A stretch of 64,000 nucleotides of DNA from Desulfolinea sp050305405. Its GTDB lineage: Bacteria > Chloroflexota > Anaerolineae > Anaerolineales > Villigracilaceae. The stretch spans positions 1 to 64,000 of the forward strand of contig JBNLFG010000017.1 of NCBI GenBank assembly GCA_050305405.1, given 5' to 3'. A program made the position numbers and the translations under genes. This document shows positions 1 through 8,608 of this stretch, in pieces (position 1 is the stretch's first letter; every line of letters starts with the position of its first letter). The notes under the pieces are model-generated. The model ran no database searches and was not told the origin of the DNA. It worked only from the letters and a program-made list of their open reading frames with translations.

Positions 1-1
1 A

Positions 2-991
2 TTCTACGATGGTGCATTTTACGGCGTCCTGTTTGCAGCTGTGGGGGCGTTGATTGGCTTGATCCTGACCCCATATCTGACTACACGTCCGATGCGGGCA
101 CTACGCTCTTTGCTTGGGCGTATCGCTGCTGAAACCCTCTTTGCTGCTTTAACTGGCTTGGTCAGTGGTCTGATTATTGCTGCCTTGTTGGCGTTCCCCT
201 TATCATTACTACCCAACATTTTTGGTGATGTTGCTCCCTTCCTAGGGGCCCTTCTCTTTAGCTATTTGGGAGTTTCGATCTTTGTCATGCGCCAAGGCGA
301 TATTATGGGCATGCTAACCGCTATTCGGGCAGGCGAATCTACCGATGCAAGCGAAGGTGGCTCTAACTGGGCAAAGATGAAACGTACTATCTTACTGGAC
401 ACGAGCGTCATCATCGACGGGCGTATCGCCGATATTGCCAGCACTGGCTTTTTACCCGGCACGCTTCTCATTCCACGTTTTGTCTTGAACGAACTTCAAT
501 ATGTCGCCGATTCGCCGGATGGTTTACGCCGTCAGCGTGGACGCCGCGGCATGGAAGTGCTCTCCAATTTACAAAAGGACCCCAACGTGATGGTACGCAT
601 CAGCGACATCGACGTGGATGGCATCCGTGAAGTGGATAGCAAGCTTGTCGTTCTTGGACGGCAGCTTAAGTGTCCAGTCTTGACCAATGACTACAACCTG
701 AACAAAGTCGCCGAGCTACAGGGCGTTACCGTGCTCAACATCAACGAATTGGCGAACGCTGTTAAATCTGTCGTTCTTCCCGGAGAACTGTTGCGCATTA
801 ACGTCATTCAAGAAGGCAAAGAACGCGATCAGGGTGTCGGCTATATGGAAGATGGCACAATGGTCGTTGTTGAAAACGGGCGCGAAGTCATCGGCGAATA
901 CACCGATGTATCTGTTACCAAGGTTCTCCAAACGGCTGCTGGTCGCATGATATTTGCCCGTATTGGCGAAAGCTACCACGACAACAATTAG
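2..991 (+). CDS. PIN/TRAM domain membrane protein (YacL type), 5' partial
   Basis: The reading frame is open to the window edge, so the true start lies upstream; the GTG at 41 sits inside the first membrane stretch and is not a convincing start. The first ~90 residues hold three or four hydrophobic segments. Next is a PIN nuclease domain with the acidic residues of 'LLDTSVIIDGRIADI', 'VDSKLVVLGRQ' and 'LTNDYNL'. The last ~65 residues ('VIQEGKERDQGVGYMEDG') look like a TRAM RNA-binding domain. In Firmicutes the relative YacL lies in the same neighbourhood as cysS and rlmB, and that order is seen here. PIN domains are usually metal-dependent RNases; the substrate of this family is not settled. 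Confidence 0.9.
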   Translation, partial: FYDGAFYGVLFAAVGALIGLILTPYLTTRPMRALRSLLGRIAAETLFAALTGLVSGLIIAALLAFPLSLLPNIFGDVAPFLGALLFSYLGVSIFVMRQGDIMGMLTAIRAGESTDASEGGSNWAKMKRTILLDTSVIIDGRIADIASTGFLPGTLLIPRFVLNELQYVADSPDGLRRQRGRRGMEVLSNLQKDPNVMVRISDIDVDGIREVDSKLVVLGRQLKCPVLTNDYNLNKVAELQGVTVLNINELANAVKSVVLPGELLRINVIQEGKERDQGVGYMEDGTMVVVENGREVIGEYTDVSVTKVLQTAAGRMIFARIGESYHDNN

Positions 992-1001
992 GAGCAAGAA
1001 A

Positions 1002-2393
1002 ATGTTGCGCCTTTACAATACCCAAACCCGCACAAAAGAAGAATTTACAACCATCGAAGAAGGCAAAGTCCGCATGTACGTCTGTGGACCGACCGTCTAC
1101 GATAACGCCCATGTTGGGCACGCCATGTCTGCTCTCGTCTTTGACGTTGTCCGTCGATACCTGCAATATCGTGGTTATGATGTCAAATATGTCATGAACT
1201 TCACCGACGTTGACGATAAAATTATTGACCGTGCTAATAAAAAAGGCATCGATCCTTTCAAACTTGCGGAAGGATTTGTCCAAGCCTATAAGCAGAATCT
1301 TGAAAGCCTGAATATTCTTCCAGCCACAGTTCATCCGCGTGCGACTGAATCTTCGACCATGAACCAAATTCTAGCCATGATCGAAGGTCTCATCGACAAG
1401 GGCTACGCCTACGAAGCGGGCGGCGATGTCTATTTCCGCGTCCACAAGGATGAAGATTACGGCAAACTTTCCGGGCGTAATCTCGAAGAGATGCAAATGG
1501 GCGCCCGCATCGCTACGGGCGACATCAAAGAGAATGACACTGATTTCGCTGTGTGGAAAGGCGCTAAAGAAGGCGAACCTGCCTGGGAAACCCCCTGGGG
1601 CAATGGCCGTCCGGGCTGGCATATCGAGTGCTCCGCCATGTGCCTCCATGAACTCGGTGAAAGCATCGATATCCACGGTGGCGGCAACGACCTGATCTTC
1701 CCGCACCACGAAAACGAAATCGCCCAGTCCGAATCATTCACCGGCAAGCCCTTCGCGCGCTACTGGATGCACAACGGCATGCTCCAGCTCTCAGGCGAAA
1801 AAATGTCCAAATCCATCGGCAACCTCGTTACCATCGAAGACTTTCTCGCCGATCATGAAGGCGATGTCATGCGGATGCTCGTCTTAAACGGGAATTATCG
1901 CAGCCCCTTGGCATTTACAGATGAAAGCATCAGCGCTGCCGAAAACGGACTCAAACGGCTCAAATCTGGACTTCGACCTGCTACCGCCAATGCACAGGGT
2001 GCCGAAACCGAAGCCCTCTACGCTAAAACCACAGCCACACGCGATGCTTTCATCGACGCCATGGATGACGACATCAACACCGCTGGCGCCCTCGGACACA
2101 TCTTCGAGTTGGTCCGTCTTATCAACGCCTCGCGTGATGCGGGCGCTACCGACGAGCAACTTCGCCCCGCGCAGAACACCCTCCGCGAACTGACCAGCGT
2201 CCTTGGCCTCGAACTGAAAGAAAAAGAAGGCTCCGGCGATGCTGATAAATTTATCGACCTGCTGCTCGAAGTGCGCAGCGAAGTCCGCGCCCAAAAACTC
2301 TGGGCACTCTCCGACCTGATCCGCGACAAACTTGCTGAACTCGGCGTGACCGTTGAAGACAGCAAAGACGGTTCAAGTTGGCGCTGGGGATAA
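1002..2393 (+). CDS. cysS: Cysteinyl-tRNA synthetase
   Basis: Class I aminoacyl-tRNA synthetase that charges tRNA-Cys in the cytoplasm. The 463-residue length is normal for the family. The HIGH signature appears as 'HVGH' at residues 37-40 just after the zinc-ligand Cys of 'YVCGPTVYDNAHVGH', and the KMSKS loop is exact ('GEKMSKSIG') near residue 268. 'GWHIECSAM' and 'HHENEIAQSE' supply further zinc-site residues. The start chosen is the ATG at 1002, 10 bases after the PIN gene stop and preceded by GGAGCAAG; an in-frame upstream ATG would overlap the PIN gene and adds an unlikely Thr/Lys tail. Probably co-transcribed with the PIN gene. Confidence 0.97.
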   Translation: MLRLYNTQTRTKEEFTTIEEGKVRMYVCGPTVYDNAHVGHAMSALVFDVVRRYLQYRGYDVKYVMNFTDVDDKIIDRANKKGIDPFKLAEGFVQAYKQNLESLNILPATVHPRATESSTMNQILAMIEGLIDKGYAYEAGGDVYFRVHKDEDYGKLSGRNLEEMQMGARIATGDIKENDTDFAVWKGAKEGEPAWETPWGNGRPGWHIECSAMCLHELGESIDIHGGGNDLIFPHHENEIAQSESFTGKPFARYWMHNGMLQLSGEKMSKSIGNLVTIEDFLADHEGDVMRMLVLNGNYRSPLAFTDESISAAENGLKRLKSGLRPATANAQGAETEALYAKTTATRDAFIDAMDDDINTAGALGHIFELVRLINASRDAGATDEQLRPAQNTLRELTSVLGLELKEKEGSGDADKFIDLLLEVRSEVRAQKLWALSDLIRDKLAELGVTVEDSKDGSSWRWG

Positions 2394-2407
2394 AGTAAAA
2401 CAATCGT

Positions 2408-2432
2408 AGGGGCGGGTTTCAGACCCGCCCCT
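2408..2432. repeat. GGGGCGGG-type palindromic hairpin
   Basis: A 10-bp perfect inverted repeat (AGGGGCGGGT / ACCCGCCCCT) with a 5-base loop lies between cysS and rlmB. It is followed by TATTTCTTT, so it could end transcription weakly. The same style of GC palindrome occurs at 11993-12012, which suggests a dispersed element family rather than a dedicated terminator. Confidence 0.75.
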
Positions 2433-2451
2433 ATTTCTTTGGGAAATCATC

Positions 2452-3186
2452 ATGAAAGAATTCATTTACGGACGTAACCCGGTATACGAAGCCCTACGTG
2501 CTAAACGGCGCCAGTTTTATCAACTCCTGGTCAGCGAGGGGGCGCAGGAGAAAGGTCGCCTCGCCGAGATTATTCAGATGGCGCAGAAGCAGAAAGTCAC
2601 TGTTTCGCGGGCATCGCGCAAGCGCATGGATAAGATCGCGAGCAATAATCAGGGCGTCGCGCTTGAAGTCAGCGGCTATCCCTATTACGGTGTTGTGGAT
2701 ATTCTCGACCGCGCCGAAAAGCGTGGCGAAGCGCCCTTCGTGCTTTTGCTCGACACCCTCCAAGACCCGCAAAATTTCGGCACGCTCCTGCGCACAGCGG
2801 AAGTGGTCGGTGTACACGGCGTGGTCATCCCGCTGGCGAGAACTGCCGAGGTGACAGCCTCGGTTGTCAACGCATCGTCCGGGGCGAGTGAACATCTCTT
2901 GATTGCACAGGCGAATCTCGCGCAGGCGATCGGGACACTGAAAGAAGCCGGGGCTTGGATCATCGGCTTGGAGGGCAGCGACCAAGCCCAAAATCCGGGA
3001 GCGATCCAACTGGATGGTGCAATCGGCATCGTAGTTGGTTCCGAAGGCAAAGGCATGCGTCCGCTGACGCGTAAATCCTGTGATCTATTAATGAAACTGC
3101 CGATGCAAGGCGAAATCGAATCGCTCAATGCGGCGGTCGCAGGCTCTGTCGCACTTTATTTGGCGTATTTGGCGAGAAGTAAATAA
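2452..3186 (+). CDS. rlmB: 23S rRNA Gm2251 2'-O-methyltransferase (TrmH/SPOUT family)
   Basis: SPOUT-class methyltransferase that is expected to methylate the ribose of a conserved G in the peptidyl-transferase P loop of 23S rRNA. The N-terminal ~75 residues ('YGRNPVYEALRAKRR') form the substrate-binding L30e-like domain. The three SPOUT motifs are visible: 'DTLQDPQNFGTLLRTA', 'VVGSEGKGMR' and 'LPMQGEIESLNAAVA', the last building the knotted SAM site. Length 244 aa is standard. It follows cysS as in Firmicutes, where the two are neighbours. RlmB and the paralogous TrmH-type enzymes are hard to tell apart by eye, so the exact target base is inferred. Confidence 0.9.
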   Translation: MKEFIYGRNPVYEALRAKRRQFYQLLVSEGAQEKGRLAEIIQMAQKQKVTVSRASRKRMDKIASNNQGVALEVSGYPYYGVVDILDRAEKRGEAPFVLLLDTLQDPQNFGTLLRTAEVVGVHGVVIPLARTAEVTASVVNASSGASEHLLIAQANLAQAIGTLKEAGAWIIGLEGSDQAQNPGAIQLDGAIGIVVGSEGKGMRPLTRKSCDLLMKLPMQGEIESLNAAVAGSVALYLAYLARSK

Positions 3187-3194
3187 ACAAGAGC

Positions 3195-3232
3195 AGACTA
3201 CAAAAGTCTTAAAGACTTTTGTAGTCTCTTTT
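3195..3232 (+). terminator. Rho-independent terminator after rlmB
   Basis: A 16-bp perfect inverted repeat, AGACTACAAAAGTCTT and its complement with a one-base loop, is followed by CTTTTT. It sits directly after rlmB and ends just before the GGAG of the next gene. It is closely similar in sequence to the hairpin at 61031-61063, so it also belongs to a dispersed repeat family. Confidence 0.85.
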
Positions 3233-3243
3233 TAGGAGAAAAT

Positions 3244-4563
3244 ATGGCAAAAGCAACCATCCAATTCCCGCGCGGTTTTTTATGGGGCACGGCAACCGCT
3301 GCACATCAGGTAGAAGGACAAAACACCAATAACAACTGGTATGCTTGGGAAGAAGAAGGGCATACCGAGCATAAATCGGCGCTTGCTTGCGATTGGTGGG
3401 GCGGACGCTGGAAGGAAGATTTCGATCGTGCCGCCGAGACAGGACAGAATGCGCACCGTCTTTCGGTCGAGTGGAGTCGCATCCAGCCCGAACGTGATCG
3501 CTGGGATGAGAGCGCCATCGACCGCTACCGCGAGATGCTGCGCGGCTTGCGCGAGCGCAATATGACCGCCATGGTCACCCTGCATCACTTCACCGATCCG
3601 CTTTGGTTTATGGAATTGGGCGGTTGGGAGAGTGATGAAGCCCCGCGACTCTTCGCCGATTTTGTGCGCAAAACCGTTTTAGCGCTTAAGGAATATACTA
3701 ACTTATGGGTCACCATCAATGAGCCGAATGTCTACGCCTATTCGGGCTACGCAGCAGGTGTCTTTCCCCCCGGCAAAAAGGATTTAAATATCGCTTTCAA
3801 GGTGATGGTCAATCTCGTGCGCGGGCATGCCCTCGCATATAAAGTGATCCACGAAGTGCAGCGCGAAGCGCGCGTTGGCATGGCGCATCAATACCGCTCG
3901 ATGTTCCCGAAAAATCCACGCTCTCCGCTGGATAAATGGGTGGTAAAAACTCAATCGGGAATCTTCAACGACCTTTTCCCGAAAGCTTTAACCGATGGAA
4001 AGCTGAAATTTCTGTGGAAGCGTGTGGAAGTCCCTGAAGCGGCGGGGACACAGGATTTCATGGGATTAAACTACTACTCACGCGATACAGTCTCGTTTGA
4101 TTTGAAGATGGCTGGCGAGTTATTTGGTGCCCGTTCTTATCCTGCTGAGGCCGACCTGAGCGAAACAGGCTTTATCGCCAACGAACCGGACGGCTTCTTC
4201 GAAGCCTTGCGCTGGGCCCAGCGTTTCGACAAGGACATCATCATCACCGAAAACGGTGTCGAAGACGCCCCCGATGAGATGCGTCCGCGCTATTTGGCAC
4301 AGCATATCGAGCAGGTTTGGCGTGCAGTCAATTTTAATTGGCGCGTGAAAGCTTATTTTCATTGGTCGCTGGTCGACAATTTTGAGTGGGAGCGCGGCTG
4401 GACACAACGCTTCGGTCTCTGGGAGTTGGACGTGGAAACCCAAAAACGCCGCAAACGTAAATCTGCTGATCTTTATGAAGAGATTTGTAAAACGAATAGC
4501 CTTTCGAGCGATATGGTGGAAAAATATTGCCCTGAAGTGAGCGATAAACTCTTCCCAGATTAG
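3244..4563 (+). CDS. Family GH1 beta-glycosidase
   Basis: Retaining beta-glycosidase of glycoside hydrolase family 1 with a TIM-barrel fold, 439 aa. The N-terminal 'FLWGTATAAHQVEG' is the family signature. The acid/base Glu is E160 in 'VTINEPNVYAYSG' and the nucleophile Glu is E336 in 'IIITENGVED'. No signal peptide is visible, so it is probably cytoplasmic and acts on imported disaccharides or glycosides. Start ATG follows TTAGGAGAAAAT, a good ribosome site. It is flanked by terminators on both sides and so looks monocistronic. Whether it prefers glucosides, galactosides or phosphorylated sugars cannot be read from the sequence. Confidence 0.93.
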   Translation: MAKATIQFPRGFLWGTATAAHQVEGQNTNNNWYAWEEEGHTEHKSALACDWWGGRWKEDFDRAAETGQNAHRLSVEWSRIQPERDRWDESAIDRYREMLRGLRERNMTAMVTLHHFTDPLWFMELGGWESDEAPRLFADFVRKTVLALKEYTNLWVTINEPNVYAYSGYAAGVFPPGKKDLNIAFKVMVNLVRGHALAYKVIHEVQREARVGMAHQYRSMFPKNPRSPLDKWVVKTQSGIFNDLFPKALTDGKLKFLWKRVEVPEAAGTQDFMGLNYYSRDTVSFDLKMAGELFGARSYPAEADLSETGFIANEPDGFFEALRWAQRFDKDIIITENGVEDAPDEMRPRYLAQHIEQVWRAVNFNWRVKAYFHWSLVDNFEWERGWTQRFGLWELDVETQKRRKRKSADLYEEICKTNSLSSDMVEKYCPEVSDKLFPD

Positions 4564-4584
4564 GCAATGACATTTTCAACGTTT

Positions 4585-4622
4585 AGCCCCTATTTCTTAA
4601 TAGAAATGGGGGCTTTCTTTTT
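4585..4622 (+). terminator. Rho-independent terminator after the GH1 gene
   Basis: A 13-bp stem (AGCCCCTATTTCT pairing with AGAAATGGGGGCT, one G-T wobble) with a four-base loop is followed by TTCTTTTT. Confidence 0.85.
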
Positions 4623-4645
4623 AACTTACTCGCAATGGAATCATC

Positions 4646-4703
4646 TTGACAAGAATAAATAAACACTGTATATTATTGGCAATTAAATATACAGCGTTTA
4701 TTT
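4646..4703 (+). promoter_or_regulatory. Promoter with overlapping 18-bp inverted-repeat operator for the TetR gene
   Basis: A near-consensus sigma-70 promoter is present: TTGACA at 4646-4651, a 17-base spacer and TATATT at 4669-4674. An 18-bp inverted repeat, 4657-4674 and 4686-4703 (AAATAAACACTGTATATT and its complement with one mismatch), covers the spacer, the -10 box and the start region. The layout is that expected for a repressor that controls its own operon. The regulator gene begins at 4720. Confidence 0.8.
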
Positions 4704-4719
4704 AGAAGGAAAAGAACCG

Positions 4720-5415
4720 ATGTCACCCAGACCCAAACTAGCAGACCAACACCCCGATCTCGAAAGCGCCATCAAGGAAACCGCCCGCCAACAGATCGGT
4801 GAAAAAGGTGCAGCAGCCCTTTCCCTGCGTGCCATTGCTCGCTCGCTTGGTATCACTGCGCCAGCGATCTACAACTACTTCAGCAACCGTGATGCCCTCG
4901 TCACCGCGCTGATCGTAGACGCCTACAACTCCTTGCGAGATGCGCTGGCACTCTCGCAAGCGACAGATGAAGAATCTCACGCAGAGCGCATTTTGGCTTC
5001 CGCACGCGCTTATCGCGGCTGGGCATTGGCACACCCCGAAGAATACAGCTTGATCTTTGGCACACCCATCCCCAACTATCACGCCCCGATGGAGATTACC
5101 GGTCCTGCCGCAGCGGGCGCGATGTTGGTCACAATTGGCGTTTTCGACGCTGCCTGGCGCGCAGACGCTATCAATATCGCTGGCGTGCTTACTGAAACGC
5201 CTGAAATGATCCAAGCCTGGATCGAGAAACTCGAGTACGACGGTCCACCGGAAATCATCCACATTGCGCTAGCTATCTGGGCGCGAATTCACGGTATGGT
5301 TTCACTTGAGCTCAACGGACATTACACAGCCTTCCCTGAGAGAGACAGTGTGGATTCTTTTTTCGAGATCGAAATTCGAGCAGTGCTGAAACGATTGGGA
5401 GTTGAACAAGAATAA
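4720..5415 (+). CDS. TetR/AcrR family transcriptional regulator (WHG-type C-terminus)
   Basis: Dimeric DNA-binding repressor, 231 aa. The helix-turn-helix is at residues ~28-60 ('SLRAIARSLGITAPAIYNYF'), the classic TetR N-terminal domain. The C-terminal ligand domain ('YRGWALAHPEEYSLIFGTPI', later 'ARIHGMVSLELNGH') is of the WHG type found in regulators of small oxidoreductase operons. It is the first gene of a run of eight plus-strand genes to 9615, many only a few bases apart or overlapping. The inverted repeat over its own promoter argues for autorepression that is relieved by an unknown small molecule. Confidence 0.9.
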   Translation: MSPRPKLADQHPDLESAIKETARQQIGEKGAAALSLRAIARSLGITAPAIYNYFSNRDALVTALIVDAYNSLRDALALSQATDEESHAERILASARAYRGWALAHPEEYSLIFGTPIPNYHAPMEITGPAAAGAMLVTIGVFDAAWRADAINIAGVLTETPEMIQAWIEKLEYDGPPEIIHIALAIWARIHGMVSLELNGHYTAFPERDSVDSFFEIEIRAVLKRLGVEQE

Positions 5416-5424
5416 GGAATTCAA

Positions 5425-5853
5425 ATGAAAAATAAAAACCTTGTAATTGGATTAAGTTTTTTTACCACATTTGGCATTTTAACTTACTGGGCACTTGTTT
5501 TCACAGGCATCTTCCCTGTACCAGAAATGCTGCCTGGCTACACAGATTGGTTCATGGCATTCCCACTAGCCGACTCGTGGATCGCGATAACAGCCTTTCT
5601 TGGAGGCATCTATCTGCTGAAGGGGAAAGAAACCGCCATTCCCTTTGGCATTGCAGCCGGCTCAGGTCTGATCTTCCTTGGGTTATATGCTTTTCTCTAT
5701 GGATACAACACCGGATTGCTTTTCATGCAAACAGTGGATGAATATGTGGAGATCATCATCAAGCTCTATGCCCTGAGTGTAGGCAGTTTCTTCATCCATT
5801 CTTACTGGAGATCGAGAACTTTCTTAAAGCAGGATCGGAACTCCAATGAATAA
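5425..5853 (+). CDS. Four-helix membrane protein of unknown function
   Basis: A 142-residue protein with four clear hydrophobic segments (about residues 8-28, 48-68, 73-93 and 108-130) and a basic tail. No catalytic motif is visible and I do not recognise the family. It starts 9 bases after the TetR gene, behind AAGGAATTCAA, and its last 8 bases overlap the metallo-hydrolase gene, so it is surely translated as part of this operon. A role in the membrane linked to the detoxification genes around it is possible but unproven. Confidence 0.8.
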   Translation: MKNKNLVIGLSFFTTFGILTYWALVFTGIFPVPEMLPGYTDWFMAFPLADSWIAITAFLGGIYLLKGKETAIPFGIAAGSGLIFLGLYAFLYGYNTGLLFMQTVDEYVEIIIKLYALSVGSFFIHSYWRSRTFLKQDRNSNE

Positions 5854-6511
5854 AATCGCGGAAGATGTTTATCTTATACAGCTATTCCCACGTTATTCCG
5901 TCAATGCTTATGTAATCGGCGACACTCTCATTGATGCCGGTATCCGCTCGTCAGGAAAACACATCTTAAAGGAAATTCAGAGTAAAGAGATCAATCGCCA
6001 TGCCCTAACCCATGCCCATGCCGACCATCAGGGCGCAAGCGCTTTCATCTGCCAGACCTTGGGCATCCCTTATTGGTGCAGCGAAGGTGACAAAGAAATT
6101 GCTGAAAGCGGCGATATCACCAGTTCGTACCCCAACCCCAATCATCCTATCGCACGTTTTCAGAAGCGCTTTTGGGTTGGTCCCGGCTATCCTGTCGAGC
6201 GCGCGCTGAAGGAAGGCGACATAGTCGGGGACTTTGAAGTCATCGAAACCCCGGGACATTCGAAGGGACATATTGCTTTCTGGCGCGAGACCGACCGTGT
6301 TTTGATCGCGGGCGATGTGATCAAAAACATGAACCTTGTCACCACGCTTGAACATATTGGCGAACCACCTGCCATCTACACGCCTGACATCGAACAAAAT
6401 CGTCAATCTATAAAAAAGATCGCTAAACTTGAGCCGCGCGTTGTCTGTGTTGGACACGGTCCGCCGCTTTATGATACGGAAAAACTACTTGCCCTTGCTG
6501 AGAGCTTCTAA
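5846..6511 (+). CDS. Metallo-beta-lactamase fold hydrolase
   Basis: Zinc hydrolase of the MBL superfamily, 221 aa. The metal-binding motif HxHxDH appears as 'THAHADHQGA' near residue 56, followed by 'ETPGHSKGHIAFW' with a metal His, the 'AGDVI' Asp and a C-terminal 'GHGPP' His. The size and motifs fit the glyoxalase II-like and quorum-lactonase-like group, but substrate cannot be told. It overlaps the preceding membrane protein gene by 8 bases and lies a few bases before the next gene, so it is part of the TetR operon. Confidence 0.9.
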   Translation: MNKIAEDVYLIQLFPRYSVNAYVIGDTLIDAGIRSSGKHILKEIQSKEINRHALTHAHADHQGASAFICQTLGIPYWCSEGDKEIAESGDITSSYPNPNHPIARFQKRFWVGPGYPVERALKEGDIVGDFEVIETPGHSKGHIAFWRETDRVLIAGDVIKNMNLVTTLEHIGEPPAIYTPDIEQNRQSIKKIAKLEPRVVCVGHGPPLYDTEKLLALAESF

Positions 6512-6514
6512 AGG

Positions 6515-7015
6515 ATGGTCTCGATGGAAATTAAAACAAATTGGCCAGAGATCAAGAGAATATTCAAGCGTTCGTTTCGCTCATCGCTACATTATGCGAT
6601 TGCCACGGTAGGAGAAAACGGCGAACCGCATATTACCCCAATTGGCTCGCTGATCTTGGGCAAGCCAGGGCAGGGCATCTATTTTGAAGAGTTCCCACAT
6701 AAATTGCCGCGCAACCTGCAAACCAACCAAACAGTTTGCGTACTGGCGGTGGATAGTGGAATCAGCTTCTGGCTGCGCTCCCTACTGGGCGGAAAATTCG
6801 TCAGCCCGCCCGGTATACGTCTATATGGAATTGCCGGTGAATTACGCGAAGCAACGGAGAAGGAAATCGAGCTCTGGCAACGGCGTGTACGGCGGGTGCG
6901 CTTCACCAAAGGCCACACGATGATGTGGAAAAAGATGCGCATGGTGCGCGAGATCACCTTCACCCGCGCAGAACCTGTTCAAATGGGAGAAATGACAAAA
7001 GGTCTATGGCAATAA
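6515..7015 (+). CDS. Pyridoxamine 5'-phosphate oxidase-like (flavin split-barrel) protein
   Basis: A 166-residue protein with the split-barrel signature 'ATVGENGEPHITPIGSL' near residues 31-47 and 'NLQTNQTVCVLAVD', typical of FMN- or F420-binding PNPOx-like proteins. These reduce or bind flavin substrates; the true pyridoxamine oxidase is longer and has other motifs, so vitamin B6 synthesis is not implied. The start is uncertain: ATG 6515 or ATG 6524 (nine bases on) are both possible, with AAAGGATGG close by. The 3' end overlaps the VOC gene by 10 bases, which suggests coupled translation. Confidence 0.82.
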   Translation: MVSMEIKTNWPEIKRIFKRSFRSSLHYAIATVGENGEPHITPIGSLILGKPGQGIYFEEFPHKLPRNLQTNQTVCVLAVDSGISFWLRSLLGGKFVSPPGIRLYGIAGELREATEKEIELWQRRVRRVRFTKGHTMMWKKMRMVREITFTRAEPVQMGEMTKGLWQ

Positions 7016-7401
7016 ACATCACCCAACTCGACCATCTTGTCTTAACCGTTCAAGAGATCGAAGCTACCTGCCGTTTTTACGAAAACATACTCGGCATGGA
7101 AGTCGTCACCTTTGGTGCGGGACGGAAAGCACTCCGTTTCGGCAGCCAGAAAATCAATCTGCACCAAGCCGGAAAGGAGTTCGAGCCAAAAGCGCTGCAC
7201 CCTGTCCCCGGCTCGGAAGACTTATGTTTCCTGACATCCACGCCTTTGAATGAAATGATCGCGCACTTGCAGGCAACAGACGTGGAGATCATCGAAGGTC
7301 CCATCGAACGAACGGGTGCGCAATCCAAGCTGCTCTCGGTCTATTTACGAGACCCTGACAGCAATCTTATCGAAATCTCGAACGAAATACACGAAGGATA
7401 A
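7006..7401 (+). CDS. VOC family (glyoxalase/dioxygenase fold) protein
   Basis: A 131-residue single VOC module: 'LDHLVLTVQEIEATCRFY' with the first metal His at the start, 'FYENILGMEVV', and a C-terminal 'YLRDPDSNLIEI' that supplies the last Glu ligand. This is the classic glyoxalase/bleomycin-resistance fold, usually a divalent-metal enzyme or binding protein. The ATG at 7006 is chosen because the alignment to the family begins there; an upstream in-frame ATG lies within the PNPOx-like gene. It belongs to the TetR-led operon. Confidence 0.9.
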   Translation: MAINITQLDHLVLTVQEIEATCRFYENILGMEVVTFGAGRKALRFGSQKINLHQAGKEFEPKALHPVPGSEDLCFLTSTPLNEMIAHLQATDVEIIEGPIERTGAQSKLLSVYLRDPDSNLIEISNEIHEG

Positions 7402-7403
7402 AA

Positions 7404-7470
7404 ATGAGCTGCAAAAAAGTAATTATCAACAAATTTGGCAGCCCGATGTTTTACAGGTTGTTGCCCACGC
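7404..7470 (+). pseudogene. Degraded 5' copy of the downstream quinone-reductase gene
   Basis: From 7404 the DNA repeats the first ~65 bases of the gene at 8605: both begin ATGAGCT.CAAAAAAGTAATT and both contain AACAAATTTGGC and GTTTTACAGGT. One base is missing here near 7449, which shifts the frame and leads to a stop at about 7509 after ~35 codons. After about 7470 the similarity is lost. The remnant shows that a second, older quinone-reductase copy or a partial duplication once lay between the VOC and epimerase genes. Confidence 0.75.
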
Positions 7471-7485
7471 AGGCGGAATTGAAGG

Positions 7486-7504
7486 GCCCCAAAATGTTTG
7501 GGGC
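7486..7504 (+). terminator. GCCCCAAA hairpin, possible weak terminator
   Basis: A perfect 8-bp inverted repeat (GCCCCAAA / TTTGGGGC) with a three-base loop lies inside the degraded region. No T tract follows, so any terminator role is weak. Confidence 0.4.
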
Positions 7505-7615
7505 ACGCTGACCAAGTTGTGGCAACTTAATCGCAATGCAATAGAAGCCAGTTTTTGTCTAATGAAGAAAAGAACCTATATCGAACAGATTGGCAATTAA
7601 AAGAGGAGAATAGAA

Positions 7616-8608
7616 ATGACAAAGCTTAATTTGGTGACCGGCGCAAACGGGCATCTTGGTAATAACCTCGTCCGGGCGCTTTTGGAAAATGGAGAGCAAG
7701 TCCGTGCCAGCGTGCGTAACCCGAAGAATACAATCCCATTCGAGGGTCTGGACTGCGAAATTGTGCAGGCTGATCTAATGGATAAGGACTCCCTTCTTCG
7801 TGCGCTGGAGGGGGTGCAGACTTTGTATCAGGTGGCGGCGGTTTTCAAACATTGGGCACCAAATCCACAGGCGGATATTATCGAGCCGAATCTTCAGGGC
7901 ACAAGAAATATTCTCGAAGCGGCAGCAAGCCAGGGTGTGGAGCGGATCGTTTATGTCAGCTCGGAAGTTACACTGGATCATAATGTTGTACCTATGGATG
8001 AATCCACTTGGCGTTCAGAATTCCATAATAATCCCTATGTGCAGTCAAAAACAGAAGCGGAACAATTGGCTTGGCAGCTTGCAGAAGAACTTGATCTGGA
8101 TATGGTCAGTGTTTTGCCAGGGGCAATCCTTGGCCCAAATTGTTTCAATCTGACACCGACCATGGCTTATCTTCAAATGGTATTAGATGACGGTGTTTTT
8201 GTGGATGTGAACTTCCCCTTCACTTTTGTGGATGCGCGCGACGTTGCCGCCGGGATGATCGCTGCCGCAAAGAAAGGTCGGCGTGGTGAACGATATTTGC
8301 TCGTTACCGAAGAGCCGGTCCAAACGCAACAAATTATCGAACTCGCGCAGAAGCGCAATCCTGACCTGAAGATGCCCGCGCGTATGCCAAAATTTGTACT
8401 GCAAGGTTTGTCTTCGACAATGGAATTTATAAGCAAAATTACAGGGAAGCAGCCTTTACTACTTCGTAGTCAGATTGAATTATTTTATGGCGTTGTTGCT
8501 CCCAAAAATATATCCAAAGCCCGAACAGAGCTGGGTTTTAACCCTCGCAGTCCAGAGGTCGCTATTCAGCAAACTTTTGATTATTTGGAAAAAAGGAAAA
8601 TAAAATGA
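7616..8608 (+). CDS. NAD(P)-dependent epimerase/dehydratase-like (extended SDR) protein
   Basis: Rossmann-fold oxidoreductase, 330 aa. The nucleotide-binding glycine motif 'VTGANGHLGNNLVRAL' is near residue 6, 'YVSSEVTL' supplies the serine, and the catalytic Tyr-x3-Lys is 'YVQSKTEAE' near residue 141. The subgroup resembles dihydroflavonol-4-reductase-like proteins that reduce ketones or aldehydes. AGAGGAGAATAGAA precedes the ATG, a strong ribosome site. Its stop overlaps the next start as ATGA, so it is translationally coupled to the quinone reductase. Confidence 0.9.
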   Translation: MTKLNLVTGANGHLGNNLVRALLENGEQVRASVRNPKNTIPFEGLDCEIVQADLMDKDSLLRALEGVQTLYQVAAVFKHWAPNPQADIIEPNLQGTRNILEAAASQGVERIVYVSSEVTLDHNVVPMDESTWRSEFHNNPYVQSKTEAEQLAWQLAEELDLDMVSVLPGAILGPNCFNLTPTMAYLQMVLDDGVFVDVNFPFTFVDARDVAAGMIAAAKKGRRGERYLLVTEEPVQTQQIIELAQKRNPDLKMPARMPKFVLQGLSSTMEFISKITGKQPLLLRSQIELFYGVVAPKNISKARTELGFNPRSPEVAIQQTFDYLEKRKIK

